DNA from: Inia geoffrensis
Lineage: Eukaryota; Chordata; Mammalia; Artiodactyla; Iniidae
Direction: 5' to 3'
Assembly: GCA_036417435.1 (NCBI GenBank)
Contig: CM070913.1
Coordinates: forward strand, 5,808,680 to 5,872,679
Length of the DNA stretch: 64,000 nucleotides
Both the position numbers and the translations under genes were made by a program. The notes beneath the pieces are model-generated. The model saw nothing but the letters and a program-made list of their open reading frames with translations, was not told where the DNA came from and did not search any database. Positions within the stretch are counted from its first letter, which is position 1; each line of letters opens with the position of its first letter. This document shows positions 48,401 to 60,374 of the stretch, piece after piece.

Positions 48401-50352
48401 GTTTGCTCGTTGGATGGCTGGTTAGTTGGATGCTTTTAACCACATGAACAAAATAGAAGTTGTCGACAGTACAGTCCGCTTGGATTGAGGCATAACTTTT
48501 CCACTGAAAGTGGGAGCTGATCGATCCCGTTTTAATTACGTAGAACTGCATCCTTCCAAATAACAATGAACCTGAAAAATCTCCTCTCTCTCACTAGATG
48601 TGCCGCGCATTTGTCGTATCCAGTTACCAGTATTTACCAAGATAAGTAGGAACTCGTTTTCTAGTAGAGCAGTGATTACAGCTTTCCCAGTTCTCTAGAT
48701 ATTAACTGACACCTCTGATTGATGCCACCGAGAGACACTAATTTGTTTTTCTTATATCTGAGCACATTTTTGTTTCTAGCGCACCACACCTTCACGGCTT
48801 AACAGGAGGTAAGTCTGCAAACTTGGAAAAAGTTCTTCTCCCTTCCCTTTGGTCACGTGACTGGCCCGTGATTTCTCCACCTGCTGCTAGTGTTCGGTTT
48901 GGGACATTTCCTTCTCGGGCGCGTGGAATCCACAGGAATCTTGGATGACGCAGCCGATTAAAACACGGAACTGGGGCTGAAAGGGGACCGCAGGGTCTTC
49001 ACTTAACCCCTTTGAGGTTCCACTTCCACGTCGTCAAAAAGAGGTGGCGACACACAGCAACATTTCCGGTCTGTGACCAGCTGGGGTGAAAATAATAATG
49101 TGTCCACCCTGTGTTTTCAAAGCAAGTAGAGCCACTTTCTTTGATCCTTTTTTTATATTGGATCCTTCTAGGGACACAGGGAGGAACGTGCGTTCCTGGA
49201 ACTTGTATGATTGACTTGATTAAGAAAGTGCCAGTAAGAAAATGGTCACTGCTTTTAGCCACTGGATATGACCATCTGGACATATTTGAGACAGATCCAC
49301 AGAGAGGCCACTCCGGCTGTGTCATTCTGACACAGCACAAGGACCTCTCACTGAGGCGGGCCGCACAGGGCCTTGGCTGCCTCAGGTTTCCTTTCACAGG
49401 GTTAGGAGTTTGCTGATGGGCCAGACCCGGAGCACCTCGGAGGTACCCGTAGCCACAGACCCCGACGGATGGTGGGTTGAGGTGCCCTGGCATGAGGGCA
49501 CCTGCGTCAGTCACCTCCGTGAAAATGCTCGATTTCAAGTTTAAAAAGGGCAGCAGTTTCCAAATAGCAGCTCCACACAGAGCTCATGTCTGTTCACATC
49601 ACATAGAAAAGACGGAGCAGGTATTACCAACACTAGTTATCAGACACACATTGTCTTTGAAGGAGCAGTTTCTCCCAAACTATCACACAGTAAGACAGAG
49701 TAACAGCGCAGGAAGAGAACATGCTTCCTGTTAATGCCTGTGATCTGAGGGAAGCCAGAACACAGTTATGATATTTAAAAGATGTTCTCATCTTGTAATG
49801 AACCTCAAATCGTCACACCGGGTTTTAAAGTACCAGGGAGAGAGCTGGTCCTATAACAGGCTCGTAGTCTCCTGTGTAGCTACTATAAGCCATGACTCTA
49901 CACCTGGGCGGTCCTCAGATGTTTTTCCTTACGCTTGTGTATCTAATGGTGTTATTCTCCTGGTCCCTCCTTTGCACTCATCCCATGTCATTCATCTGGA
50001 GGAGAGAGGCAAGCAAACTAAAGCCTGGGCAGAGAGAGGGGAGATGGCCTGGGCTCATAGGGTCCAACAGGGAGCACACAGGTGCCTCTCAGGTGCAGAG
50101 CCCGGGAGGGGTGGACGCAGAGGGGGGAAACATCCCAGAGCCATGGATTCACTCTGATTTCTATCACTGGCATTCTGATGGTGGATTCACGAAAGGGTTT
50201 AAATTCCTCTCACAGACAAGAAATAGAGCAAGCGCTAGAACTCTTTTTTTCCCCCCTAAGCACAAAACCCCAGGCACAGTGAATACTAATTTTTTCAAGA
50301 GGCAGCGTTTTCTTCTGAGAGGGACTGACTCTATCCATTTGTTTCTAATCAA

Positions 50353-50366
50353 ATGCAAATGCAAAT
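50353..50366 (+). promoter_or_regulatory. Two overlapping POU octamer motifs
   Basis: ATGCAAAT occurs at 50353-50360 and again at 50359-50366, sharing two bases, followed by a CRE-like TGATGACG. ATGCAAAT is the consensus octamer for POU factors; POU3F1 and POU3F2 regulate myelinating glia. Whether this is used is unknown. Confidence 0.3.
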
Positions 50367-52119
50367 GATGACGCTGACAAATACCTCATCCCCGTTTTTC
50401 GTAAGACAGCCGCTAGAGTCAAGGGAATGAATCTTTACCCAATCTGATGACCACTGATCTTCAGATGTGTCAGGCAAAAACTAATCCCCCGTTATTACTT
50501 GCAAGTTTAAGGACTCACAGCTCTCCAGCAAATTGGAAGAACAGTTATAAAATCCTTCCTGTTATCTGGAGACGGGACTGGAAAGCAGCCGGGAAGCCAA
50601 GTGCATGAGCCCCCCCTGCTGGTGAAGGACATTATCACACGTGGAGGGAAAATGAATCACAATTTTTCAAAACCAGTACAATGAAACAGGCTAATGGAAA
50701 AAGCAGTTTATGTTAAAAATTCATGAGATGGTTGTCCTTTATCCCATGGCTTTCCTCCAGTAGTGTTTAAATTTTTTAGCATAATGTTATTTTATTTGCC
50801 ACCAAGAAGTTTATTGTTGTTTGGTTAATCACGATGCCAAAAAAGAGTAACACAACAGTGCCACGTAACTCTGCGCATGCTGCGATCACGTGCCGAGGCC
50901 CCTACACGACTCACGTGTTCACGTGTGCAGACAGCCAGGTCTCCATGTGGTTCATCAAAGTGTGAACCAAGTCACCCCTAAGAGGTAGGATTTCTTCTAC
51001 AAACTTGTTATTTGAAATCCCTATGTAATAAGCGCTATTTTTCTAAACAGCTTGAGTTTTCATTTTTAAAGAACTGGACTAATTTTCTAATTTCACTCGT
51101 CCCAAATATTCAGCTCCACGTATTCTGGAGATAGCGTGTTGCCATCCTAACCTCAGGGGTAGACCGGCGCGTGGGGCGGGTCCCCGCCTCCGGCCCCGTT
51201 TCCTTTTCTGATTTGCTCACACGCAGAGGGGCGACAACTCCCCGCCCCGCCCCGCCCCGGCTTCGGGGTGTCCCGTTCTGAATTTCTGGTAGGACTGACC
51301 TTCGACTTCCTCCTTTGCCTTTTAACCACTTACGAACAGATGAGCTACTTGGATCAGGCTAGACAAGGGCAAAGAGACACCATTCCTGGACGATAACTGT
51401 AAAATGTGAACAATTCTGGCTCTTCTATCCTTTCTGAACACAGATACGAAGGGCTGCATTGGAGAATCATGAGCCCTTCCTGAGTTAGAGAGCTGAGTCC
51501 AGGGGGCTCCTTAAAGGGAAACTTGTATGTCCCAGGCTCTGGGGGCAGAGGCTGGGGACACAGGGGTGGAGGGAGGAGGACCCGCGCCCCGTCCTCCCCT
51601 CACTGGGGTCACCTTCGCACCCAGACGGCCCCGCCGTCATACCCCTTCCCCTGCGGCCCGTTCCCTCCCCAGACTGTTTCCTCCAGGACAGAAACGGACC
51701 CCCTTGTTTACAGTGAGGCATGGAAATAAGTACCCACTCCCTATAAATTGTGAAATATAACAAATAAGCCAAAACCCACTGTTTTTAAGTACCCTGCCAC
51801 TCCTGCCAGGGGCTCCCACCGCTGCCCAGCAGACAAAGGCTGGCCCTGCTCTGACCGTAAACTGAGAATCGACAGCAGAGATGTCCTGCACGTCCGGAGC
51901 CTCCCAGCCCGGCGCCCCTCAATTGGGTGTGGACCCCTTTCCTCAGCGCAGGCTGGCCCTTCGATATGGCCTCAAGAGTCATGACCCCCCCCAGCCCCAT
52001 GCTCCTTCAAAGAATAAAGGATGCTCTTCAGGCTGTGGAGAAGGAAGCTGGGAGCCGGCATCCCCTCAGCCACCAGTCGGAGGCCGGATCACATCAGCAT
52101 CACAGGGTCCGAGTCAGAG

Positions 52120-52582
52120 CAGGTAACTGAGAGCCAAAGGGTGGAAACAACCCAAGTGTCCATCAGTGGATGAATGGGTGAACAAAATGTGGCTTACACA
52201 GGCAATGGGATATGAGCCGGCCTTAACAGGAAGGAAATTCTGACCCAAGCTACAGCATGGCTGAACCCTGAGGACATTACACCAGTGAAAGAAGCCAGTT
52301 GCCACTGGACAAACACTGTGTGATTCCACTTGTATGAGGTCCCCTGAGCCGTCAGATTCATAGAGGGAGTAGGATGGGGCTTTCCAGGGGCCACGGCAGC
52401 GGATGGGGAGTTTGTGTGTACTGGGTACAGTCTCAGTTTGGGAAGATGGAAAAGTTCTGGAGGTGGATGGTGTAATGGATATACAACATTGTGAATATAC
52501 TTATGGCCACTGAACTGCGCACTTAACGACGGCAAAATAGTAGATTTCACGTTACGTATGTTTTACCACAATAAAAAAAAAA
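52120..52582 (+). repeat. Old L1M-type LINE 3' end, sense
   Basis: GGAAACAACCCAAGTGTCCA, GGATGAATGGGTGAACAAAA, GATTCCACTTGTATGAGGT and TTTTACCACAATAAAAAAAA are in the order of an older L1 3' end, with a short A tail. The reverse frames at 52114-52550 are its shadows. Confidence 0.85.
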
Positions 52583-53249
52583 AGTAAGGGTGACAAATAC
52601 AGCACTCCCCTCCCCTGCCACTGTGTAAAGGTGCCATCACCATGGCAACCGAGACGCGTTTCTTAGCTCTTCTTCCTGTGCTCACCACAGAACTTCTTAG
52701 TGATACATAAATAAACAGACTAAGCGCAGCAGCCCTAGAGTCTTAGGAGACGCCCTAATACATAAACCAGCTGCAGAATTATCTTTCTTTCCCTGGCTGC
52801 TACTCAGAGGTGGCCCCTTAGTAAAAGTTGAGAGCTAAAAGCTCTCTCAGCGGGTCTCAGTTCCAACCCCGTGCTTTCACATGTGGGGAAACAGAAGCCC
52901 CAGTGCTTGGCGTGCTCGGTTCGCAAGGGTTTTTGTGTCAGGACCAGAGCCCACCAGCCCCCAGGGATTGCTCTTTCCAGGAGGCCCCAGTAGAAAGAGG
53001 GTTTCTTTGTTCCTTTGTCCACTTCTGTTTGCTGAACCAAACTGCCAGAAGCTTTGGGGGATCAAGTAGAAGTTTTTCTTTTTTCCTCCAAAAACTTAAA
53101 ATCTAGCTGGAGACCTGGAGACATAAGATGGACGTAGGGAGAAGGCCAGGCTCACCTATGCGGAGATCTCCAACCGGGAAATTCACGGAGCGACGTAACG
53201 TTGCCATCACCAACCTTGGGACAAATAATGATAGGTCGTGTTAAATGGA

Positions 53250-55015
53250 CTTATTTTATAAATTAACATACAGTAAAATTGGGTTGTTTCTGGTGTACAC
53301 ATCTGTGAATTTTAACACACATGTAGTTTCACGTGGCTGCCACCACAATAAGGGTACATCACCCCAAAACCTCCCTCCCACTTCACACCACACCCTTCCC
53401 TCCCCCATTCCTGACCCCTGACAACCACTGCTCTGGTCACCCTCCCTGCAGTGTACACTTTTGAAGAAAGTCACATGCATGAGATCATACTGTATGAAAT
53501 CTTTTTGGAATGGCTTCTTTCACTCAGTACAATGCCTTGGAGATGCCTCTGAGTTGCTGCTCCTTTTTACTACTGCATAGTATTCTGTTGTGCAGACATA
53601 GCACAGTCTGTTTATCCCTTTACTCAGTGACGAACATTTGGGTTGTTTGCAGAGTTGGTGATTACGAATTGAGCTGCTATAAACATTCATGTAGAGGTTT
53701 TTGTGTGATCATAAGTTTTCGTTTAATATTCAAATTATTTCCATCAAAAGACTGGAGACCAATATATTCATTACAAAAATCTCATCCAAAAATATGTAGT
53801 TTTTCTTTTATCATTCAAAGCAGGAAGTGGGATTGCTGGGTCATATGGTAAGTATTGATACATGGTTAGCTTTATAATAACCGTCAAATTGTTTTCCCGA
53901 GTGAGGGTACCATTTTGCATTCCCACCAGCAAAGCATGAGAGTTCCAGTTGCACTGCATCCTAGTCAGCACTTACTATTGTCAGTATCCTTTATTTTAGC
54001 CATTCTAATAGGGGTGTAGTGGTGTCTCCTGATGATTTTTATTTGCATCTTACTAATAGCTAATGATGCTGGGCATCTTTTCATGTGCTTATTTGCATTC
54101 TGCTCATCCTCTGCAGTGAAGTGTTTAGTCAAGTGTTTTGTCCAATTTTTTAACCTGGCTGTTTGTTTTTTTACCATTGATTTTTGAGAGTTCTTTACAA
54201 GAAAGACTTGTGGTTTCAACTATTTTGTCATATATATGACTGGAAATATTTTCTCCATCTGTAGTTTGTCTTTTCATTCTCTTAATATGTCTTTTGTAAA
54301 ACAAAAGTTTTAAATATTGATCAGGTTCAGTTTATCAATTTTGTTTCTTTTATGGATCATGCTTTTGGTGTCAGGTCTATAAACTTATTGGCTGCCCTCA
54401 CGTCATGAAGGTTTTCTCCTATTTTCTCCTGTTTTCTTCTAAAACTCTATACTTTTACAGTGTAGGCAGAGATCCATGATCCATCTGGGGTTAATTTTTG
54501 TATAGGGTATGACTTTGGATTGAGGTTCATGTTTTTGGATGTGGATGTCCGGTGGCTCCACCTTTGTCAAAAATCACCTGGTCCTATCTGTGTGGGTCTA
54601 TTTTTGGACTCTACTGTGTTCCACTGAACTATGTGTCTACCCCTTCTCCAGCACGACACTGCCTATAGCTACGTAGGGAACCTTTAAATCAGGTGATGCG
54701 GTTCCTCTGATTTTATTCTTCTTTTTCACAGTTGTTTGGCTATTTTGGTTACATATAGTTCCAAGGTTAGTTTTTCTATATCTAAACAAAATCCTGCTAG
54801 GGTTCTGAGTGGCGGAGCATTACATCTGTAGATCAGTTTGGGAAGAATTGCCGTCTTTACTATTCATGGTCTTCTGACACATGAAGATAGTATGTCTCTC
54901 CACTTAAGTATTCTTTGATTTTCTTCTACCAGCATTTTCTAGTTTTTAGCATAAAGATCCTATACATGCTTTGCTAAGGTTATAACTAATATTTTGTTTC
55001 TCTGATGCTATTATA
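53250..55015 (-). mobile_element. L1M-type LINE, antisense, with foreign 90-bp segment
   Basis: Reversed L1 3' part. Landmarks are TTAACATACAGTAAAATTGG (3' end), ATCACCCCAAAACCTCCC, TGGAATGGCTTCTTTCACTC, GGGATTGCTGGGTCATATGG, then ORF2 on the reverse strand (frame 53965-54219 with KNWTKHLTKHFTAEDEQNA and HMKRCPASLAISKMQIK). It continues to about 55015 with the ORF2 upstream part, rich in stops. A segment at 53730-53821 is not L1 sequence and resembles 55449-55538. The element is inactive. Confidence 0.85.
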
Positions 55016-55538
55016 TATGGTAGTGCTTTTAAATTTGGGTTTTTTAAACTGTTCATTGCTAATATATAGAAATATGATTGACTAAACGTTCTTTCAGCAA
55101 CAGACCATTACAATTATAACAATATAGCTATAACTCTACATTAAATTATCTGTGACAACTTATAGCCAAAATTCCAAGTCAGGGTCCTAGTTCAGTCACT
55201 CTTCAATGCATATGTTACAAAAGGATTCCATGATGATCTATTTACTTAAGATCTATTGCATGTGTTGGGCTCTGTATTAAAAGTGATCTAAACTGTCGAT
55301 GCATTAATTCAACAGTTAATGCTCATTGCATCCTTAGTTCTGTGCCGAGGGCCATAAATACACTAATTGACTTTTTCATGAACAGTTCTGACCCCAGATT
55401 CTGAGAGGTAGAACACAACTTACCAACTTCATGTGTTCCTTTAAAGATTTAAATTACTTTTCCCTCAAAAGATTGGCGACCAATGTATTCATTATAAAAA
55501 TCACCAAAATATATGCTCTTTCTTTTACCGTTCAAAGC
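53730..55538 (+). repeat. Diverged 90-bp repeat pair inside and beside an L1
   Basis: The segment at 53730-53821 (core TCAAAAGACTGGAGACCAAT, ATTCATTACAAAAATC, TCATTCAAAGC) recurs at 55449-55538 (TCAAAAGATTGGCGACCAAT, ATTCATTATAAAAATC, CGTTCAAAGC), in direct orientation, about 1.7 kb apart, at roughly 80-85% similarity by eye. The first copy interrupts the antisense L1; the second lies in sequence I cannot assign. The family is not recognised. Confidence 0.75.
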
Positions 55539-55795
55539 TGGTACGCATGATAAACATGTGAAACATTATTATTATCTACACAATACTTCATTAACTATGT
55601 CACAACATAAATAAGTTTTAATAATATCAGACCTGCATATAGGACTGAACGTTCATTTATTTAAAAACCTTTTTGTAAAGTTTAAGAAATTTTTCTAGTT
55701 TAATCATAGAATGGGTGAATCAAAGTGCACGATGTTTCTGTGACTCAAAATCCAACACAGCCTGCAGAAAAATGGTATATAAAAACAAAAGTAAA
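55016..55795. other. AT-rich unassigned intron sequence
   Basis: Nothing recognisable apart from the second copy of the 90-bp repeat (55449-55538). It is AT-rich, with no open frame of note and no clear repeat family. Confidence 0.5.
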
Positions 55796-55919
55796 GGGAC
55801 TTCTCCAGTGGTTAAGACTCTGCACTTCCACTGCAGGGGTCGTGGGTTCGATCCCTGGTCAGGGAACTAAGATCCCACATGCCGTGCAGTGAGGCCAAAA
55901 AAAACCCACAAAAAAACCC
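55796..55919 (+). mobile_element. Short CHR/tRNA-type SINE, sense
   Basis: GGGACTTCTCCAGTGGTTAA, CACTGCAGGGGTCGTGGGTT, CGATCCCTGGTCAGGGAACT and AAGATCCCACATGCCGTGCA give a full tRNA-related head with good A and B boxes (GGTTCGATCCC). It ends in an A-rich tail with CCC interruptions. It is a cetartiodactyl tRNA-derived SINE of a shorter type than the copies at 6300 and 10227. It is not a tRNA gene: there is no cloverleaf and it has a retroposon tail. Confidence 0.9.
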
Positions 55920-57213
55920 AAAGTCAGGGCAAACTGTACTAAGTTCTGAGCTGCTTTAATTATTTTTGGCCATTAGGGTGGTATCTAATAAATAACTTCA
56001 CTTGGCAGATACATTAGACACAAAGATATTTTTTCTTAAAGTAAGTAATTTAAACAGTTTCCTAGCTCATCTGTTTTCTTTTTTCATTCTTAATTTTATA
56101 CTCTTTTTTATTGGAGAAGAATGTGTAAGGTGGGCCAGCGGTGACCAAATCTGATTGGTCTGTGAGCTCAGAAAGGCGCTGGCTGAGAGACAACATAGCA
56201 CAAGGAGAACCAGATTATTTATATTCTGGCAACCCCAGCAGAGAGAATAAGAGTAAGAAGGACGGGGGAGGGGGGTCACCAGTTCCTGAAACGCTCCAGC
56301 GCTTCCCCTTGAGGTTGACGTCTTCAAGTTCAAATGCACATGGCGTCCACTTCTGCCCACGCCATCACACCCACATCATAACTCAATCCCCCGGGGCTTC
56401 CTCTGTGGGGAACCAGAATCCTGTGAGGTCCCCGGCCCGGTGGGGGAGAGGGAGACTCAGCCCGTGGCCACCAGGCCTCCGCTGCACCCGCCGCCCTTCT
56501 GGGAGGCTGTGAATATGCCACACGGAAAGCAGATCACGTGCTGAGCCGGCCCAGGTGAGTTGAGAAAGCTATGCCCAGCAGAGGCCGCAGGAAGGGCACT
56601 ACAGACAGCAGAACGCGCGGCCGGGGCATCAGGAGGGTGGGTGTCAGGCAGCAGGGGGAGCCTGGGAGAGACAGGGAGCCACAGGGAAGTGGGAGGGGGC
56701 CTTGGCTCCAGTCAGGACTCGCAGAAGGATGGACTTTGAGCTCGAAGGCTGAGCAGGGCACAAAAGTCCCAGGGAAGCAGGAGGCCTGGAGGGCACGTGG
56801 ACACCTCGTTCAAAGGACATCGAGGTGGCTGGTCCACTCAGAGCCAAGACAAGGTCTCAGCAAGTGGAGAAAGCCTGGCCATGCCATGTGGTGGCAGGTC
56901 TCGGGGGCCCCCCGGCTGGAGAAAAGATGTTCAGTTTGTGAAGCAGGCGCAGGGAACGGTTGTGGGGAAGGACAGGAGGAGAGCATCCTTTGCAAACCTG
57001 TCTGGGCAGGAAAGGGAGGGGCCCAAACAGGGCCTTAACGTCAATGTGGGGAGAGGACAAATGTACGGAATATTTTAAAGAAAAACCTACAAGGTTTGTG
57101 AACTGAGTCAGTGGGGGAAATAGAGCAAAGAAGGAGGCCAGCGTGACTGCAGGGCTTCAGCCCTGGTGGATGGGGATAGGAGGACCGCCAGCTGGAGACA
57201 GGCATAGACATTA

Positions 57214-59719
57214 ACAGTAACTAGTACCGGGGACAATGCACCTGTAACTAGGACCAGAGATAATGCAACTGTAACTAGTATCAGGGACAGCAATGCACCT
57301 GTAACTAGTATCGGGGACAATGCACCTGTAACTAGGACCAGAGATAATGCACCTGTATCTAGTACCGGAGACAGTGCACCTGTAACTAGGACCAGAGATA
57401 ATGCACCTGTAACTAGTATCAGGGACAATGTACCTGTAACTAGTATCAGGAACAATGCAACTGTAACTAGTATCAGGGACAATGCACCTGTAACTGTACC
57501 AGAGATAATGCACCTGTAACTAGTACCGGCGGCAATGCACCTGTAACTCGTACCGGGGGCAATGCACCTGTAACTAGTACAAGAGATAATGCACCTGTAA
57601 CTAGTACCAGGGACAATGCACCTGTAACTAGTACCGGGGGCAATGCACCTGTAACTAGTACAAGAGATAATGCACCTGTAACTAGTATCGGGGACAGTGC
57701 ACCTGTAACTAGTACCAGAGATAATGCACCTGTAACTAGTACCAGGGACAATGCACCTTAACTAGTACCAGAGATAATGCACCTGTAACTAGTACCGGGG
57801 ACAATGCACCTGTAACTAGTACCAGAGATAATGCACCTGTAACTAGTATCAGGGACAGTGCACCTGTAACTAGTACCAGAGATAATGCACCTGTAACTAG
57901 TACTGGGGACAATGTACCTGTAACTAGTACCAGAGATAATGCACCTGTAACTACTACTGGGGACAATGCACCTGCAACTAGTACCAGAGATAATGTACCT
58001 GTAACTAGTACCAGAGATAATGCACCTGTAACTACTACTGGGGACAATGCACCTGTAACTAGTATCAGGGACAATGTACCTGTAACTAGTATCAGGAACA
58101 ATGCAACTGTAACTAGTATCAGGGACAATGCACCTGTAACTGTACCAGAGATAATGCACCTGTAACTAGTACCGGCGGCAATGCACCTGTAACTCGTACC
58201 GGGGGCAATGCACCTGTAACTAGTACAAGAGATAATGCACCTGTAACTAGTACCAGGGACAATGCACCTGTAACTAGTACCGGGGGCAATGCACCTGTAA
58301 CTAGTACAGGAGGTAATGCACCTGTAACTAGTATCGGGGACAGTGCACCTGTAACTAGTACCAGAGATAATGCACCTGTAACTAGTACCAGGGACAATGC
58401 ACCTTAACTAGTACCAGAGATAATGCACCTGTAACTAGTACCGGGGACAATGCACCTGTAACTAGTACCAGAGATAATGCACCTGTAACTAGTATCAGGG
58501 ACAGTGCACCTGTAACTAGTACCAGAGATAATGCACCTGTAACTAGTACTGGGGACAATGTACCTGTAACTAGTACCAGAGATAATGCACCTGTAACTAC
58601 TACTGGGGACAATGCACCTGCAACTAGTACCAGAGATAATGTACCTGTAACTAGTACCAGAGATAATGCACCTGTAACTACTACTGGGGACAATGCACCT
58701 GTAACTAGGACCAGAGATAATGCACCTGTAACTAGTATTGGGGACAATGCACCTGTAACTAGTACCAGAGATAATGCACCTGTATCTAGTACCGGGGACA
58801 GTGCACCTGTAACTAGTACCAGACATAATGCACCTGTAACTAGTACCGGGGACAATGCACCTGTAACTAGTACCAGAGTTAATGCACCTGTAACTAGTAT
58901 CAGGGACAGTGCACCTGTAACTAGTACCAGAGATAATGCACCTGTAACTAGTACCGGGGACAATGTACCTGTAACTAGTACCAGAGATAATGCACCTGTA
59001 ACTACTACTGGGGACAATGCACCTGTAACTAGTACCAGGGACAATGTACCTGTAACTAGTACCAGGGACAGTGCACCTGTAACTAGTACCAGGGACAATG
59101 TACCTATAACTACTACCAGGGACAATGCAACTGTAACTAGTACCAGGAACAGTGCACCTGTAACTAGTATCAGGGACATTGCACCTGTAACTAGTACCAG
59201 AAATAATGCACCTGTAACTAGTGCCAGGGACAATGCAACTCTAACTAGTACCGGGGACAGTGCGCCTGTAACTAGTATCAGGGACAATGTACCTGTAACT
59301 AGTACCGGGGACAATAAACCTGTAACTAGTATCAGGGACAGGGCACCTGTAACTAGTACCGGGGACAATGCACCTGTAACTAGTACCACACATAATGCAC
59401 CTGTAACTAGTACCAGAGATAATGCACCAGAGATAATGAACCTGTAACTAGTACCAAGGAGAATGCACCTATAACTAGTACCGGGGACAATGCACCTGTA
59501 ACTAGTACCAGAGATAATGCACCTGTAACTAGTACCAGAGATAATGCACCTGTAACTACTACCAGACACAATGCACCCGTAACTAGTACCAGGGAGAATG
59601 CACCTGTAACTAGTACCAAGGACAATGCACCTGTCACTGGTACCAAGGAGAATGCACCTATAACTAGTACCAGGTACAGTGTACCTATAACTAGTGCCAG
59701 GGACGATGCACTTGTTACT
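57214..59719. repeat. 27-bp-unit minisatellite, about 93 copies
   Basis: A 2.5-kb tandem array in intron 2, ending about 0.65 kb before exon 3. The unit is 27 bp: an 18-base constant part GCACCTGTAACTAGTACC followed by a variable 9 bases (GGGGACAAT, AGAGATAAT, AGGGACAGT and similar). Variants alternate, often as a two-unit pattern. A larger block of 646 bp is tandemly duplicated (about 57403-58048 and 58049-58694). Both copies share the same 1-base deletions (at 57493 and 58139 near AACTGTACC, and at 57758 and 58404 in CACCTTAAC). Since 27 is divisible by three, frames stay open over long distances. Reverse frames show 9-residue repeats such as LVLVTGALS (longest 58382-59569), and the + strand has NAPVTSTRD repeats without a start codon. 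I regard all of them as non-coding. Confidence 0.97.
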
Positions 59720-60374
59720 CCAGTGACAGCCCAGTCAGGGGTGCAGGTATCACCAGTGAAACTAAGGCCATTAAATGCATTAAATTCCCGAGAAGCCCAA
59801 TTTAGACTTTTCGGCGGCAACAGTGTCTTCTGAACGGTAAGGGTCCTTTCGAACCACAAGCACCGAGCTGGCGATGGAGGATGTGTGCACGAGGCTTTAG
59901 CACATTTACCTGACGGGCTTTCGGGGGATTCCTCTGACCTTCCAGACGTTTCCTGATCCCCTCATTCTCACGACCTCCCACACTCCCGTAACAGGGGGTG
60001 TGCACGAGCACCATCCTCTCTGCCAGGGCTCCAGGCGAGTCCCCCTCCTCCCGGTGCCGCCGGCTCGCAGGCTCTGTCAGCGCCTCTTAAAGTGGAGCCC
60101 GCGTCCGGGGAGGCTGGCGATGCTCCCCCCTGAGCTTGGCCTTCCCGTCGGGAGGGCTCCCGAGGGGGCGTTTGCAGTGGCCAGGAGGTCAGCCGAGGAG
60201 GGACCTGCGGGGACAGCACCGCACAGACCCCACCTGCCTGGCTGCATCCTGTGATGTCAGCAGCTTCCTAGCTGCTGGCCTCCAAAAGTATCCGGATCCA
60301 CAGAGGAGCAGAGGCAGCTTCCCCAGACAGCAGAGGGTTCAGCCTGCCCTGAGACCACGCATCCTATCTTTCAG

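Larger units (their letters stand above)
42312..60374 (+). other. MBP: Classic MBP intron 2
   Basis: An 18.1-kb intron between donor GTAAGA and acceptor TATCTTTCAG. It starts GC-rich to about 43750, then shows mixed unique sequence to 52100. A MIR scrap lies near 45440-45490, overlapping POU octamers at 50353, an old sense L1 at 52120-52582, an antisense L1 at 53250-55015, a CHR SINE at 55796-55919, and a 27-bp minisatellite at 57214-59719. No exon-like frame with splice sites is recognised between 42312 and 60374. Confidence 0.8.

Noticed and set aside
53965..54219. Reverse-strand frame with KNWTKHLTKHF
   Set aside because: L1 ORF2 fragment in an old antisense LINE.
55796..55919. Possible tRNA gene (A and B boxes present)
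   Set aside because: The tRNA-like head belongs to a SINE with an A-rich tail; no complete cloverleaf or mature 3' end.
58382..59569. 395-codon reverse-strand open frame of LVLVTGALS repeats
   Set aside because: It is a by-product of the 27-bp tandem unit being a multiple of three; several frames on both strands are open, and frame breaks coincide with unit deletions. No promoter, splice signal or homology is visible.
57214..59719. Possible CRISPR-like array
   Set aside because: The units are contiguous 27-bp near-identical repeats with no unique spacers, in a vertebrate intron; it is a minisatellite.
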